A stretch of DNA of 64,000 nucleotides from the NCBI RefSeq assembly GCF_000763295.1, contig NZ_JRJE01000006.1:1-64000 (forward strand), read 5' to 3'. Shown here piece by piece: positions 8,975-18,117 of the stretch. Each line of letters opens with the position of its first letter. The stretch's first letter is position 1. This stretch comes from Thalassospira australica (GTDB taxonomy: Bacteria; Pseudomonadota; Alphaproteobacteria; Rhodospirillales; Thalassospiraceae). Below the pieces are notes generated by a model. That model made no database searches and was not told the DNA's origin. It saw only the letters and a list, made by a program, of their open reading frames with translations. Made by a program: the position numbers and the translations under genes.

Positions 8975-9832
8975 CTATATGGTGAAAACAACTGTTCGGT
9001 GATCGTTGAGCATCACCCTGCCTTCGAGGTGGTATTTCACCGCGCGGGCCAAAACCCGGGATTCAATATCGCGGCCCGCCGCCACGAAATCATCGGCCGA
9101 CATGGCGTGGTTCACGCGTTCGGTTTCCTGTTCAATGATCGGACCTTCATCCAGATCGGGCGTGACATAATGTGCCGTTGCCCCAATCAGTTTTACACCG
9201 CGTTCATAGGCCTGATGATAGGGTTTTGCACCCTTGAAGCTTGGCAGGAAGGAGTGGTGAATATTGATGATCATGCCATAGAACTGGCTGGAAAGTTCGT
9301 TGGTCAGAACCTGCATGTAGCGCGCCAGGATCACCAGTTCGGACTTCGTTTCCTTGATCAGGTCTGCAAGCTTTGCTTCCTGTTCGGCCTTGTTTTCCTT
9401 GTTTACCGGCCAGTGATAGAAGGGAATGCCTTCCTGGTCGGCAATCTTGCGGGCATCTTCGTGGTTGGAAACGATGGCCGCGACTTCAGCGTCAAGCCAG
9501 CCCACCTTGATTTGATAAAGAAGGTGCAGCATCGCGTGGTCGAACTTCGACACCATGATGATGATCCGCGGGCGACGGGCGACCTCATCAATCTTGAGCT
9601 TCAGGTTAAAGCGGTCAACTGCAGGATTGAGCGACAGGGCAATGGATTCCTTGTCGACATCTTCCGGTGTTCTGATGGCGACCCGAAAGAAGAACTTGTT
9701 GGTTTGCCGATCCCAGAACTGGTTGGACTCAGCAATGTTGGCGCCGCGCGTTGCAAGGGCCGAGGTAACCGTCGCAACAATGCCCGGCTGATCGTCACAG
9801 GCAATACGCAAGATATAAGAGGTATCGTTCAC
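8975..9832 (-). CDS. purU: Formyltetrahydrofolate deformylase
   Basis: A 285-residue protein. The N-terminal ACT domain (YILRIACDDQPGIVATVTSAL) is followed by a formyl-transferase fold with the catalytic-region elements NIHHSFLPSF and GATAHYVT (about 205-241). PurU hydrolyses 10-formyl-THF to formate and THF. Next to a folate-coupled demethylase, its role is most likely to regenerate free THF from the one-carbon units released during demethylation, as seen in glycine-betaine loci of pseudomonads. The start is GTG at 9832 with a weak GGAA upstream. It lies 35 bp after etfA and 94 bp before the dehydrogenase gene, consistent with one operon etfB-etfA-purU-dehydrogenase. Confidence 0.93.
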   Translation of the reverse strand: MNDTSYILRIACDDQPGIVATVTSALATRGANIAESNQFWDRQTNKFFFRVAIRTPEDVDKESIALSLNPAVDRFNLKLKIDEVARRPRIIIMVSKFDHAMLHLLYQIKVGWLDAEVAAIVSNHEDARKIADQEGIPFYHWPVNKENKAEQEAKLADLIKETKSELVILARYMQVLTNELSSQFYGMIINIHHSFLPSFKGAKPYHQAYERGVKLIGATAHYVTPDLDEGPIIEQETERVNHAMSADDFVAAGRDIESRVLARAVKYHLEGRVMLNDHRTVVFTI

Positions 9833-9867
9833 TGGCTTGGTTCCGTTTCGATGTCTCTTGTTAAGGT

Positions 9868-10803
9868 TTAAAGCTGGTTTTCCAATTGCGGCAGAATGTC
9901 AAACAGATCGCCGACAATGCCGTAATCAGCGACCTGGAAGATCGGCGCGTCTTCGTCCGTATTGATGGCAACGATGATCTTTGAGTCTTTCATGCCTGCC
10001 AGATGCTGGATCGCACCGGAAATACCACACGCGATATATAGGTCCGGTGCGACAACTTTGCCGGTTTGGCCAACCTGAAGATCATTGGGGGCATAACCCG
10101 CATCAACAGCCGCGCGCGATGCCCCGACAGCAGCACCAAGCTTGTCGGCAAGCGGTGTGATGACAGATTTGAACTTTTCTTCGGAGCCAAGTGCACGTCC
10201 ACCGGAAACAATAATTTTCGCAGATCCGAGTTCTGGTCGATCATTTTCCGACAAAATATTTTCAAGGAAGGAAGATTTCCCGAAATCAGCGTTGCTAACG
10301 TCGATTGTCGTAATGTCGGCAGTGCGATCTCCTTCGCCCGTTGCGCCAAAGCTTGAGGTCCGGATGGTCAGGACTTTTTTGGCATCTGTGCTTTGAAGAA
10401 CTTCGATTGCATTGCCAGCATAGATCGGACGTTTAAAGGTATCGGCATCGACAACTTCCATCACTTCGGAGATCTGCATGACATCAAGCAGGGCAGCAAC
10501 ACGCGGCAGGATGTTTTTGCCGTTCGCCGTTGCCGCGGCGACAATGGTGTCATAATCGCCATCAAGCGTAACGATCAGGCTGGCAGCGTTTTCCGCAAGA
10601 TGGTTTGCCAATACGTCACTTTCGGCAGTTAGCACGCTGCGCACACCCGCAAGCTTTGCGGCCTGATCGGCAACAGCACCAACATCCGCGCCAGCAACGA
10701 GAATATCAATATCCCCGCCGATCTGATTTGCGGCGCTTAGCGCCTTGGCGGTCTGTTCAGACAGGGCAAAATTGTCATGTTCGGCAAAAAGAAGGATAGC
10801 CAT
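9868..10803 (-). CDS. etfA: Electron transfer flavoprotein subunit alpha
   Basis: A 311-residue protein, normal length for EtfA. It opens with the ETF domain ([11 protein letters not shown]) and ends with the FAD-binding C-terminal domain, including [28 protein letters not shown] and the final [12 protein letters not shown]. With EtfB it carries electrons from the flavin dehydrogenase to ETF:quinone oxidoreductase. The gene follows etfB by only 20 bp. Its placement inside the demethylation operon suggests a dedicated ETF for dimethylglycine oxidation rather than, or besides, the general fatty-acid ETF. Confidence 0.95.
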   Translation of the reverse strand: MAILLFAEHDNFALSEQTAKALSAANQIGGDIDILVAGADVGAVADQAAKLAGVRSVLTAESDVLANHLAENAASLIVTLDGDYDTIVAAATANGKNILPRVAALLDVMQISEVMEVVDADTFKRPIYAGNAIEVLQSTDAKKVLTIRTSSFGATGEGDRTADITTIDVSNADFGKSSFLENILSENDRPELGSAKIIVSGGRALGSEEKFKSVITPLADKLGAAVGASRAAVDAGYAPNDLQVGQTGKVVAPDLYIACGISGAIQHLAGMKDSKIIVAINTDEDAPIFQVADYGIVGDLFDILPQLENQL

Positions 10804-10823
10804 TGTTTCAGTCTCCGCCTGGG

Positions 10824-11573
10824 TCAGATGACGCCAGCTTCATTTTTGAGTTTATCGGTCAGTTCAGCAACATCGGCGACTTTGATGCCGGCCTGACGTT
10901 GGGCGGGTTCTTCAACGCGGATGATGCGCAGACGCGGTGCAATCGTGACGCCAAAGTCAGCCGCTGTTTTGCTATCAAGCGGCTTTTTCTTGGCCTTCAT
11001 GATGTTGGGCAGTGACGCATAGCGTGGTTCGTTCAAGCGCAGGTCTGCGGTGACAATTGCGGGCAGGCTGACGCTGATGGCCTGAAGGCCGCCATCGACT
11101 TCGCGGGTGACCTTTGCGTGGTCAGACGACAGTTCCAGCTTGGAGGCAAAGGTTGCCTGTGACCAGCCAAGCAGTGCGGCCAGCATCTGACCGGTCTGGT
11201 TTGAGTCATCATCAATCGCCTGTTTGCCCAGAATGACAAGACCGGGGTCTTCGGCATCGACAACGCCCTTGAGGATTTTTGCGACGTCAAGCGGTTCGAC
11301 CGGGCCGTCGGTCGTGACCAGAATGGCGCGGTCAGCCCCCATGGCAAGGGCGGTGCGCAGGGTTTCCTGGGCCTGTGCCGGGCCGATGGAAACAGCAACG
11401 ATTTCGTCAGCCTGGCCTGCTTCCTTGAGGCGAATGGCTTCTTCAACTGCGATTTCGTCGAAGGGATTCATCGACATTTTGACATTGGCAAGGTCGACAC
11501 CGGAACCGTCCGCCTTGACGCGGATTTTCACGTTGTAGTCAACGACCCGTTTGACCGGTACGAGAACCTTCAT
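10824..11573 (-). CDS. etfB: Electron transfer flavoprotein subunit beta
   Basis: A 249-residue protein, typical EtfB length. It opens with [14 protein letters not shown] and has the conserved core [12 protein letters not shown] (about 36-47) and the nucleotide-binding [16 protein letters not shown]. The start is ATG 11573 with AAAGGG upstream; an upstream in-frame extension is not protein-like. First gene of the operon etfB-etfA-purU-dimethylglycine dehydrogenase, with its promoter in the 413-bp spacer shared with the divergent AraC-type regulator. Confidence 0.95.
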   Translation of the reverse strand: MKVLVPVKRVVDYNVKIRVKADGSGVDLANVKMSMNPFDEIAVEEAIRLKEAGQADEIVAVSIGPAQAQETLRTALAMGADRAILVTTDGPVEPLDVAKILKGVVDAEDPGLVILGKQAIDDDSNQTGQMLAALLGWSQATFASKLELSSDHAKVTREVDGGLQAISVSLPAIVTADLRLNEPRYASLPNIMKAKKKPLDSKTAADFGVTIAPRLRIIRVEEPAQRQAGIKVADVAELTDKLKNEAGVI

Positions 11574-11986
11574 CTTTTCCCTTTCTGACGAAACCCGGAT
11601 CAATTTTGGGTGTTCCGGGGGGCGCAGGTAAAATTGCAGCCCGTATCTGGTGTTTTGAAAACTGGTAGCGTTACATGGTGTGACACGACCGGTGGCAACA
11701 TTTAACTTGGTGCATTCGCAATAGTGACGTCCGGAAACGGGGTAATTACGCACGTGAAAGCAAATCGTGCAGGGCGCGAATGTACTGTTTGCCAATTTTT
11801 ATACCGGCTTCGCGATCCGATTGTTGATTATGCCAACACCCTGTGTTTCTCTTGCTTACCCGATGTATCCGTCGGTATCATGAAATTTAATCTGGCGACT
11901 TTTTGCGCCAAAAAATAGAATGATTGCGTCAAAGTGAGATTACCGCTACGACAAACCCAATAACCTTGTCTGTATCGGAGGAACCG
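11574..11986. promoter_or_regulatory. Divergent promoter region, etfB operon / GbdR-like regulator
   Basis: A 413-bp spacer without a convincing gene. It must contain the promoters of the etfB operon and of the regulator gene. A small inverted repeat, TGGCG at 11893-11897 and CGCCA at 11906-11910, lies 77 bp before the regulator start. Its role is unknown, and AraC-type proteins more often bind direct repeats. Confidence 0.4.
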
Positions 11987-13024
11987 ATGCTCAAGAAGTT
12001 TGACTCCCGTGCCCAAACAGCGCCGCGCCTGAACGTCGGTTTTATTCTCGCAAAACGCTTTACGTTGTGCGCCTTTGCGAATTTTGTCGACGTGTTGCGG
12101 CTGGCCGCAGACGAAGGTGATCGCAGTCGTCCGATCTTGTGTAAATGGACGGTTCTGTCCGATACGATGGACCCGATTTCATCAAGTAGCGGGATCGCGG
12201 TACAGCCCAAGGAACGGTTGGGGGATCCACGGCGGTTTAACTATATCGTTGTCGTCGGTGGACTGATGGATGATGCCGAAAAACTCAGCCCTGCCTACCA
12301 GAAATTCCTGCATGATGCTGCTGATGCGGGGGTGCCGCTTGTCGGCGTTTGTACTGGTGTGTTCATGCTCCATGAAGCCGGTCTTCTGGACGGGTATCGC
12401 TGCTGTGTAAGTTGGTTCCACCATTCCGAAGTTGTTGAACAATTCGAAGGCCTTGATCCGGTCACGGAGCAGATATTTGTCGTTGATCGGGACCGGTTGA
12501 CCTGTTCGGGCGGGGTCAGTTCGGCCCATCTTGCGGCCTATCTTGTCGATAAGCATGTTGGGCGCGCGCAAGCGAACAAAAGTCTGCATATCATGATCAT
12601 TGATGATGCGCTTCAGGCCGAAAAGCCGCAGCCGGGGATTCCGCTTGATCTGAAAACCCAGGATCAGATCGTTCAGCGTGCGCTTTTGATCATGCAGCAA
12701 AATATCGACATGCCGATTTCGGTACAGGAAATTGCCCGTCGTATGGGCAACAGCAAACGCCAGATCGAACGTCATTTCCGGCTTGCGCTTGATACCTCGC
12801 CACAGGTGGCGTTCCTTAATATCCGTCTTGATCTGGCGCAGCACCTGATCCAGAAAAGCGACAAGTCGGTTGCTCAGATTGCGGTTGATTGCGGATTTTG
12901 TGACTCGTCACATCTCAGCCGTATGTTCCGCCGCCGATATGGCTGTACGCCACAAGCCCTGCGCCGTCCAATTCAGGATTCCTTGACTGTTGCTGCGGTC
13001 GCAGAAGAACAAATAGGCGCCTGA
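11987..13024 (+). CDS. GATase1/AraC transcriptional regulator, GbdR-like
   Basis: A 345-residue regulator. The N-terminal half is a DJ-1/PfpI-like (GATase1) sensor domain with the VVVGG and VGVCTGVFML elements. The C-terminal half is an AraC-type double helix-turn-helix (MGNSKRQIERHFR; IAVDCGFCDSSHLSRMFRRRYG). This architecture is shared by GbdR, the glycine betaine/dimethylglycine-responsive activator of Pseudomonas. Its position between the etf-dehydrogenase operon and gbcAB supports the same role here. The start is ATG 11987, with GGAGG 7 nt upstream. The effector is inferred from context only. Confidence 0.82.
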   Translation: MLKKFDSRAQTAPRLNVGFILAKRFTLCAFANFVDVLRLAADEGDRSRPILCKWTVLSDTMDPISSSSGIAVQPKERLGDPRRFNYIVVVGGLMDDAEKLSPAYQKFLHDAADAGVPLVGVCTGVFMLHEAGLLDGYRCCVSWFHHSEVVEQFEGLDPVTEQIFVVDRDRLTCSGGVSSAHLAAYLVDKHVGRAQANKSLHIMIIDDALQAEKPQPGIPLDLKTQDQIVQRALLIMQQNIDMPISVQEIARRMGNSKRQIERHFRLALDTSPQVAFLNIRLDLAQHLIQKSDKSVAQIAVDCGFCDSSHLSRMFRRRYGCTPQALRRPIQDSLTVAAVAEEQIGA

Positions 13025-13031
13025 AAACAAA

Positions 13032-13067
13032 AAGGGTGACCTGCCCAGTAAGGTGCAGGTCACCCTT
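13032..13067. terminator. Bidirectional Rho-independent terminator
   Basis: A perfect 13-bp stem (13032-13044 with 13055-13067) with a 10-nt loop, between the convergent regulator and gbcB genes. Confidence 0.85.
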
Positions 13068-13095
13068 AATCGTGTGGTGGATGGTGCAGGCCGTT

Positions 13096-14229
13096 TTAAA
13101 GATCGACCTCTACATCGGATAGCGGGGTGGAACAGCAAATCAGGATTTTGCCCTGATCAACTTCTCGCTGACGGATACCGCCGCCATGCTGCATGTCAAC
13201 TTCGCCTGAATTCAGTTTGGATTTGCAGGTGCCGCAAATGCCGCGCTGACATGATGACATTGGCAGAAGGCCTGCTTCCTTGGCAGCTGAAAGGATCGTC
13301 ATCCCCGGGTTGCATTCCACCACATGGCCGCTTTTGACAAAGTTCACGCGGAATTTCTGATCGCTGATTTCCGGTGCGACAGAACCGTGTTCTTCAAGCG
13401 TGCCAGCGGTTTCTGCTCCGAAGTCGAAGCTTTCCTCATAGTATTTTTCCATGTCAAAGCCTGCTTCTTCGAGCATGTTGCGCACGCCCTCCATGAAGCG
13501 GCCAGGGCCACAGCAAAAGACTTTGCGGTCCTTGAAGTCCGGCGTCATCAGGCTCAGCATCGGCAGGTTAAGGCGTCCGGTATAGCCTGCCCATTTGTGA
13601 CTGGCCGAGCTGCTGTCACAGGTCAAGGAAACCTTAAGGCCCGGATTTTGCGCGGTCAGAAGGGCCAATTCGTCGCGGAAAATAAGATCTGACGGTGTGC
13701 GTGCGGCATGAACAAAATGCAGATCGGTCGGTTCTGACAGGTCGCTTGCAGTGCGCGTCATCGACATCATCGGTGTGATGCCGCTGCCTGCGGAAATGAA
13801 CAGCAGTTTGTCTTCTGATGTTGCATCGGTTGTAAAATCACCGGCAGGACCGGTGACATTCACTTCCTTGCCCGGAACCATGTAATCATGCAGCCAGTTC
13901 GATCCCGGGCCGCCCGGAACACGTTTGACCGTGATTTCAATCCGGTATGGGCGCGCCGCAGAAGCCGAGATTGTATAGCTTCGTGTGACCATGCCCTCGA
14001 CCGGCAGTTCAAACGTCATGAATTGCCCAGGGTAGAAGCGGAACGCACGGGGTTCACGCGCGGAAAAGACAAATGTCTTTACGTCATGTGTTTCCTGACG
14101 AACTTGTCGGCAAACAAGGACATCGTCGTATTCAGGATCCCAGAGCGGGACACGATTGACTTCGGTCAGAAACTGCTCTGCCGGTTCACCGTTGCTCTTG
14201 TTGCCCTCGCTTGTCTTCGTATCATTCAT
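13096..14229 (-). CDS. gbcB: Glycine betaine monooxygenase, reductase subunit
   Basis: A 377-residue flavin/iron-sulfur reductase. A ferredoxin-reductase core has the flavin-binding RSYTISAS and the nucleotide-binding GSGITPMMSM. The C-terminal plant-type ferredoxin domain binds a [2Fe-2S] cluster through SSCQRGICGTC (about 330-340) and a last Cys near CCSTPL. It passes electrons from NAD(P)H to the Rieske oxygenase GbcA. The start codon overlaps the gbcA stop (ATGaatGA, 14226-14229), so the two are translationally coupled, as expected for a two-component oxygenase. Confidence 0.92.
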   Translation of the reverse strand: MNDTKTSEGNKSNGEPAEQFLTEVNRVPLWDPEYDDVLVCRQVRQETHDVKTFVFSAREPRAFRFYPGQFMTFELPVEGMVTRSYTISASAARPYRIEITVKRVPGGPGSNWLHDYMVPGKEVNVTGPAGDFTTDATSEDKLLFISAGSGITPMMSMTRTASDLSEPTDLHFVHAARTPSDLIFRDELALLTAQNPGLKVSLTCDSSSASHKWAGYTGRLNLPMLSLMTPDFKDRKVFCCGPGRFMEGVRNMLEEAGFDMEKYYEESFDFGAETAGTLEEHGSVAPEISDQKFRVNFVKSGHVVECNPGMTILSAAKEAGLLPMSSCQRGICGTCKSKLNSGEVDMQHGGGIRQREVDQGKILICCSTPLSDVEVDL

Positions 14230-15500
14230 TCTGCGGCAATCCCGGCTTTATTCGTTTCGAAGTGATCTTCCAGACGCTTGATGTACCAATCACAGAACGC
14301 CTCGACATGGGGTTCTGTGAATTGGGAATAAGGACCGGGTTCGTAAGCGGGTTGTTCGCTGCCGATCTGGGCAAGACGGACAAGGTCTGCATCCTGCTGG
14401 TTGGTCATGTTCCACACATGGGTGAGGTTATCGAGTGTGTAATCCTCGTTTTCATGTGCATCCTTATGCACCAGCCAGGTTGTGCGGACCAAAGTCCTGG
14501 TCGGCGACAGCGGCACGACAGAGAACGTCACGATATGGTCGGCCATGAGATGGTGCCAGGAATTCGGATGCGTCCAGAAGCTTAAGCCGCCCAGTTTGGC
14601 ATCGGTGAAATTGCCCAGCAGTTTTTTTGATGCCGATTTGGTATCAAGGGTGTGCGATTCCCCTTCGCGCATCAGCGGCAGCCGCATGGTACGAAAACCG
14701 GTCACATTCGACAGGTGATCTGCCTCGGCAGAGGGCAGGCCGCAGGATTCCCACCGTGCGTGGTCGCGGTGCAGGGTTTCGGTATATTGCGCAACATCGT
14801 CGGTGCGACGGTCGTCCAGCTCATCTGGCGAGAAACCAAAACCGAACGCAGAGAGCGGAACCGTTAGCTGAGGATGGTTGCCATCACAGTGATAGCATTC
14901 GCGATTGTTTTCCATGGTCAGCTTCCAGTTTCCTTCCTCGATCAGTTCGGAAACATGGGCGACCTTGCAGTTCGTAATATCATGCGGCGCGAGATAGGGC
15001 TCCATGACCTTGGCCATTTCGTCGATATCAGTCGGGGCATCCTTGGCAAGGCAAATAAAGATCAAGCCCGCGATAGAGCGGACATGCACGGTCTTGAGCC
15101 CGTGACATGTCTTGTCGAAACCCGAGCCCATATGTTCGGCCAGGATCAGATCGCCGTCTTCGTTATAGGTCCAGCCGTGATAGCGACAGACAATGTTGCC
15201 AATGGTCGTCTGTCGTTCATCAATCAGCTTGGCACCACGGTGGCGGCACACATTGTGAAAGGCGCGAATGTTCATGTCGTCGCCACGCAGGATCAGGACT
15301 GATGCGCTGCCAATTTCAACAGTGACACAGTCGCCCGGCTCGGGAAGTTCCGGTTCGACAGCCACGAAAATCCAGTTCTGTCCAAAGATGACATCAAGAT
15401 CGAGATCAAGAATATCCTGGGCCTGGTAAAACGGGGCTTCAAGGCTTTTGAATTTCTCGCGGCGTGCAACGAGCTGTTGAATATTTGATGAGGAATGCAT
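14226..15500 (-). CDS. gbcA: Glycine betaine monooxygenase, Rieske oxygenase subunit
   Basis: A 424-residue ring-hydroxylating-type oxygenase alpha subunit. The Rieske [2Fe-2S] site is C85-R-H87 and C105-R-Y-H108. The catalytic domain has the mononuclear-iron motif NRECYHCDGNHP (about 207-218). GbcA demethylates glycine betaine to dimethylglycine, releasing formaldehyde. The gbcA-gbcB order, the GbdR-like regulator and the dimethylglycine dehydrogenase operon beyond it make this assignment stronger than the family alone would. Related enzymes act on stachydrine or carnitine; carnitine is less likely because a separate carnitine dehydrogenase route is encoded nearby. Confidence 0.9.
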   Translation of the reverse strand: MHSSSNIQQLVARREKFKSLEAPFYQAQDILDLDLDVIFGQNWIFVAVEPELPEPGDCVTVEIGSASVLILRGDDMNIRAFHNVCRHRGAKLIDERQTTIGNIVCRYHGWTYNEDGDLILAEHMGSGFDKTCHGLKTVHVRSIAGLIFICLAKDAPTDIDEMAKVMEPYLAPHDITNCKVAHVSELIEEGNWKLTMENNRECYHCDGNHPQLTVPLSAFGFGFSPDELDDRRTDDVAQYTETLHRDHARWESCGLPSAEADHLSNVTGFRTMRLPLMREGESHTLDTKSASKKLLGNFTDAKLGGLSFWTHPNSWHHLMADHIVTFSVVPLSPTRTLVRTTWLVHKDAHENEDYTLDNLTHVWNMTNQQDADLVRLAQIGSEQPAYEPGPYSQFTEPHVEAFCDWYIKRLEDHFETNKAGIAAE

Positions 15501-16105
15501 GGTCGGATACCTCGGCTTCTCTCAATGGTATCTTGATGGGATCCTGTGCATGGCTGACCGTGTGCATCAGGGCGTAAGCATATCACCGAATATGTGGTTC
15601 GGCGTACGAGCAAATAAAACCGGTTGTTTCCGGCCTTTGGCTTATTTCCTGGACGTCTTCAGTAGCTACCTGCGCACGAGAGAGCTGGTATAGCCGAGGA
15701 GTCTGACAGTTTTTCGCGTACAGATCATGTGAAAAACATGCACGCGACAGGCCATTTCCCATGCCGATACGGTCACGGGTATCCTTGGCATTCGCCACAA
15801 AGAACGAATGCGCCGGAACATCCATGCGCGATGCGCATGCTGGCTTGCGGGCTGTCAGTTGCACCCAAAGTCTCCCTCTTCTCCGTCGGCAGGTAACCTG
15901 CTCTTGGTGTCGCCCACGGCAATAGAGTGAACGATCCGAAAATCTATTTCTAAATGAGGTCGCTAAGGGAGAAAACTTAAGTCAATTGGGCAGTAGGTTT
16001 GCGACGTAGATACCCTGTTGTGCGAAAAGTCACCCCAAACCCACCGATCTGTTGGGTGTTAAAGCCGATCTCATGTGTGAGATCGGTGCTGGGAAAGTGA
16101 TGGTT
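15501..16105. promoter_or_regulatory. gbcAB upstream region and cdhR 3' region
   Basis: A 605-bp stretch without a convincing gene; a minus-strand open frame at 15583-15864 has no recognisable protein features and no good ribosome-binding site. It must hold the gbcAB promoter and, given its length, probably sites for the AraC-type regulators. At its right end lies the hairpin that may end the cdhR transcript. Confidence 0.4.
16065..16086 (-). terminator. Probable terminator of the cdhR-like gene
   Basis: A perfect 9-bp stem (16065-16073 with 16078-16086) with a TGTG loop, 20 bp beyond the minus-strand stop codon. It is followed on that strand by a short TTT run only. Confidence 0.5.
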
Positions 16106-17107
16106 TCAATACTGGCGCGGTTGTTTTCGGGATTTGCTGCGCATACTGCGCAAGGTGACGCGATAATTTTGGGAAAATGCCCGACTGAGTGCCGCATGGC
16201 TTTTAAACCCGGTTTGCAAGGCAATATCGGCAAAGGTTAAATCGGTAGACCGTGCAAGATCGCGGGCCCGCCCAAGGCGCAGCATCTGATAATACTTGCC
16301 CGGTGCCATTCTGAGATTTTCCTGAAAGACGCGATCGAGACTGCGCAAAGAACATCCTGTGCGGGTAGCAATGGTTTTCAAGCCAACCGGCGTTTCGATA
16401 TGGACGATCATTTCATTTACCGCACGGCGTACCACATCCGCGCCCGGCCCATGCAACCGATCTGCCCCGCGGGCATGGCGGTGCGGTGGGTCACTTGTTT
16501 GGTTTTGTGTTTGATGGCGGGCGTCATAGACAAAAAGATTGCTGACATCAAAGGCGACAGCCGGACCAAATTGCTGTGCAAGGATATGCAGCATCAATTC
16601 CATAACGGTCGCGGCACCGCCCGATGTGATGATCTTGCCATCCTCAACAAAGCGATCCGTCAGGACATCGACATAAGGGAAATGTTCACGAAACTGATCA
16701 AGCTCCTGCCAGTGAATAGTGGCCGATTTTCCCACCAACATTCCACAAGAAGCCAGCATCCAGGCGGCGGTATCAACGCCGATCACGGTGTGTGCATGTT
16801 GCGCAGCATTTTGCAGCCGCGCACGTGTGCGCGATGACAGGTGATCACGCATGCCATAGCCCGATATCACCACCAGATAATCAGTCTTTGCGGGATCTGG
16901 GATGCTATTCAGTGCGGCTTTTGGGCTGATGACAAGATCGCTGGAACTTGTGGTCGGTGTGCCATCCACCGTGCAAATGTCCCACCGGATGTCTGGTCCG
17001 TTGGGCAGTCCGGCTGCGGCGCGCAGGGGTTCAAGAGCACTGGCCAGCACAAGGTTTGAAAACCCGTCAAACAGAACGAAGACAAATCGGTGATGTACGT
17101 TTGGCAT
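16106..17107 (-). CDS. cdhR: GATase1/AraC transcriptional regulator, CdhR-like
   Basis: A 333-residue regulator with the same architecture as the one at 11987-13024: a DJ-1/PfpI-like sensor domain (FVFVLFDGFSNLVLASALEPL, VVISGYG, VIGVDTAAWMLA) and a C-terminal AraC double helix-turn-helix (TRTGCSLRSLDRVF; IALQTGFKSHAALSRAFSQNY). It is divergent, by 98 bp, from the BKACE-carnitine dehydrogenase operon. That is the position of CdhR, the carnitine-responsive activator in Pseudomonas. ATG 17107 is taken as the start, since it matches the beginning of the sensor domain; an in-frame TTG at 17143 is possible. The effector is inferred from context. Confidence 0.8.
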   Translation of the reverse strand: MPNVHHRFVFVLFDGFSNLVLASALEPLRAAAGLPNGPDIRWDICTVDGTPTTSSSDLVISPKAALNSIPDPAKTDYLVVISGYGMRDHLSSRTRARLQNAAQHAHTVIGVDTAAWMLASCGMLVGKSATIHWQELDQFREHFPYVDVLTDRFVEDGKIITSGGAATVMELMLHILAQQFGPAVAFDVSNLFVYDARHQTQNQTSDPPHRHARGADRLHGPGADVVRRAVNEMIVHIETPVGLKTIATRTGCSLRSLDRVFQENLRMAPGKYYQMLRLGRARDLARSTDLTFADIALQTGFKSHAALSRAFSQNYRVTLRSMRSKSRKQPRQY

Positions 17108-17205
17108 AAATTGCAAATTAAATGACGGGTTATGTAAAATCAATACACCTCAATGCCGGTAGGCTGGCGACAGATCAATGGACCGCAAAAGCCAGAGAGG
17201 CCGTC
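17108..17205. promoter_or_regulatory. Divergent promoter region, cdhR / carnitine operon
   Basis: This 98-bp spacer must hold both promoters. It is AT-rich on the cdhR side; no defined operator was identified. Confidence 0.4.
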
Positions 17206-18117
17206 ATGCCGCTTTCGATGAACAAGGAAGTCTTTATTACCGCAGCCGTTACCGGATCAGGTGGAACAGAGGATAAATCCCCGCATGTGCCGCGTTCCCC
17301 CGAACAAATTGCCAACAGCGCGATTGATGCCGCCAAGGCAGGGGCGGCGGTGGTGCATTGCCATGTACGTGATCCGAAGACCGGTGCGCCGTCACGTGAT
17401 CTTCGCTATTACCGCGAACTCACCGAACGGGTGCGTGCCGCTGATGTTGACGTGGTTCTGAACCTGACGGCGGGTATGGGCGGCGATATCGTCTTTGGCT
17501 CAACCGAAGCACCCCTTCCGGTCGATGAAGTGGCAACCGACATGATCGGGGCGTCTGAACGCTTGGCTCATATCGCCGATTGTTTGCCGGAAATCTGTAC
17601 GCTTGACTGCGGCACGATGAATTTCGCCGAAGCCGACTATGTCATGACCAACACGCCGGGCATGCTGCGCGCCATGGGGCAGATGATGACAGATCTCGGC
17701 GTGAAGCCCGAAATCGAAGCATTCGATACCGGGCATCTGTGGTTCGCCAAGCAGCTTGTGTCTGAAGGCATTCTGAAAAGCCCGGCACTTGTGCAGCTTT
17801 GCATGGGCATTCCGTGGGGCGCGCCCAATGATCTCAATACTTTTATGGCGATGGTCAATAACGTGCCATCTGATTGGGATTGGTCGGCATTTTCCATTGG
17901 GCGCGATCAGATGCCCTATGTTGCAGCGTCGGTTCTGGCGGGAGGAAATGTCCGCGTTGGGTTGGAAGACAATATCTATCTGTCCAAAGGGGTGCTTGCG
18001 ACCAATGCCCAACTGGTTGAACGTGCAGTCGGGATCATCGAAGGAATGGGTGCCAGTGTGATTGGCCCGGATGCCGTGCGCAAAAAGCTTGGCCTGACCA
18101 AGCGGGAGCCACGCTAA
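17206..18117 (+). CDS. BKACE-family 3-dehydrocarnitine cleavage enzyme
   Basis: A 303-residue beta-keto acid cleavage enzyme (DUF849). The early motif ITAAVTGSGG, the metal-binding HCHVRD (about 56-61) and LNLTAGMGG, and the late GNVRVGLEDN are all present. BKACE enzymes condense a beta-keto acid with acetyl-CoA and release acetoacetate plus a new CoA ester. With the adjoining carnitine dehydrogenase, the expected reaction is 3-dehydrocarnitine + acetyl-CoA to acetoacetate + betainyl-CoA. The start is ATG 17206, with GAGAGG 5 nt upstream; an internal ATG at 17218 is the alternative. The stop and the next start share bases as TAATG, so expression is coupled with the next gene. Confidence 0.85.
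   Translation: MPLSMNKEVFITAAVTGSGGTEDKSPHVPRSPEQIANSAIDAAKAGAAVVHCHVRDPKTGAPSRDLRYYRELTERVRAADVDVVLNLTAGMGGDIVFGSTEAPLPVDEVATDMIGASERLAHIADCLPEICTLDCGTMNFAEADYVMTNTPGMLRAMGQMMTDLGVKPEIEAFDTGHLWFAKQLVSEGILKSPALVQLCMGIPWGAPNDLNTFMAMVNNVPSDWDWSAFSIGRDQMPYVAASVLAGGNVRVGLEDNIYLSKGVLATNAQLVERAVGIIEGMGASVIGPDAVRKKLGLTKREPR

Noticed and set aside
7600-8985. Long plus-strand open frame (461 codons) opposite the dimethylglycine dehydrogenase gene
   Set aside because: It is the antisense shadow of a clear 853-residue enzyme and has no recognisable domain.
11893-15797. TGGCG-N8-CGCCA at 11893-11910 and TGGC-N4-GCCA at 15786-15797 as a common operator of the betaine regulators
   Set aside because: The spacing differs (8 versus 4) and flanks do not match, so a shared site is not supported.
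15583-15864. Minus-strand open frame of 93 codons in the gbcA upstream region
   Set aside because: No ribosome-binding site, no domain, and it fills a region expected to be regulatory.
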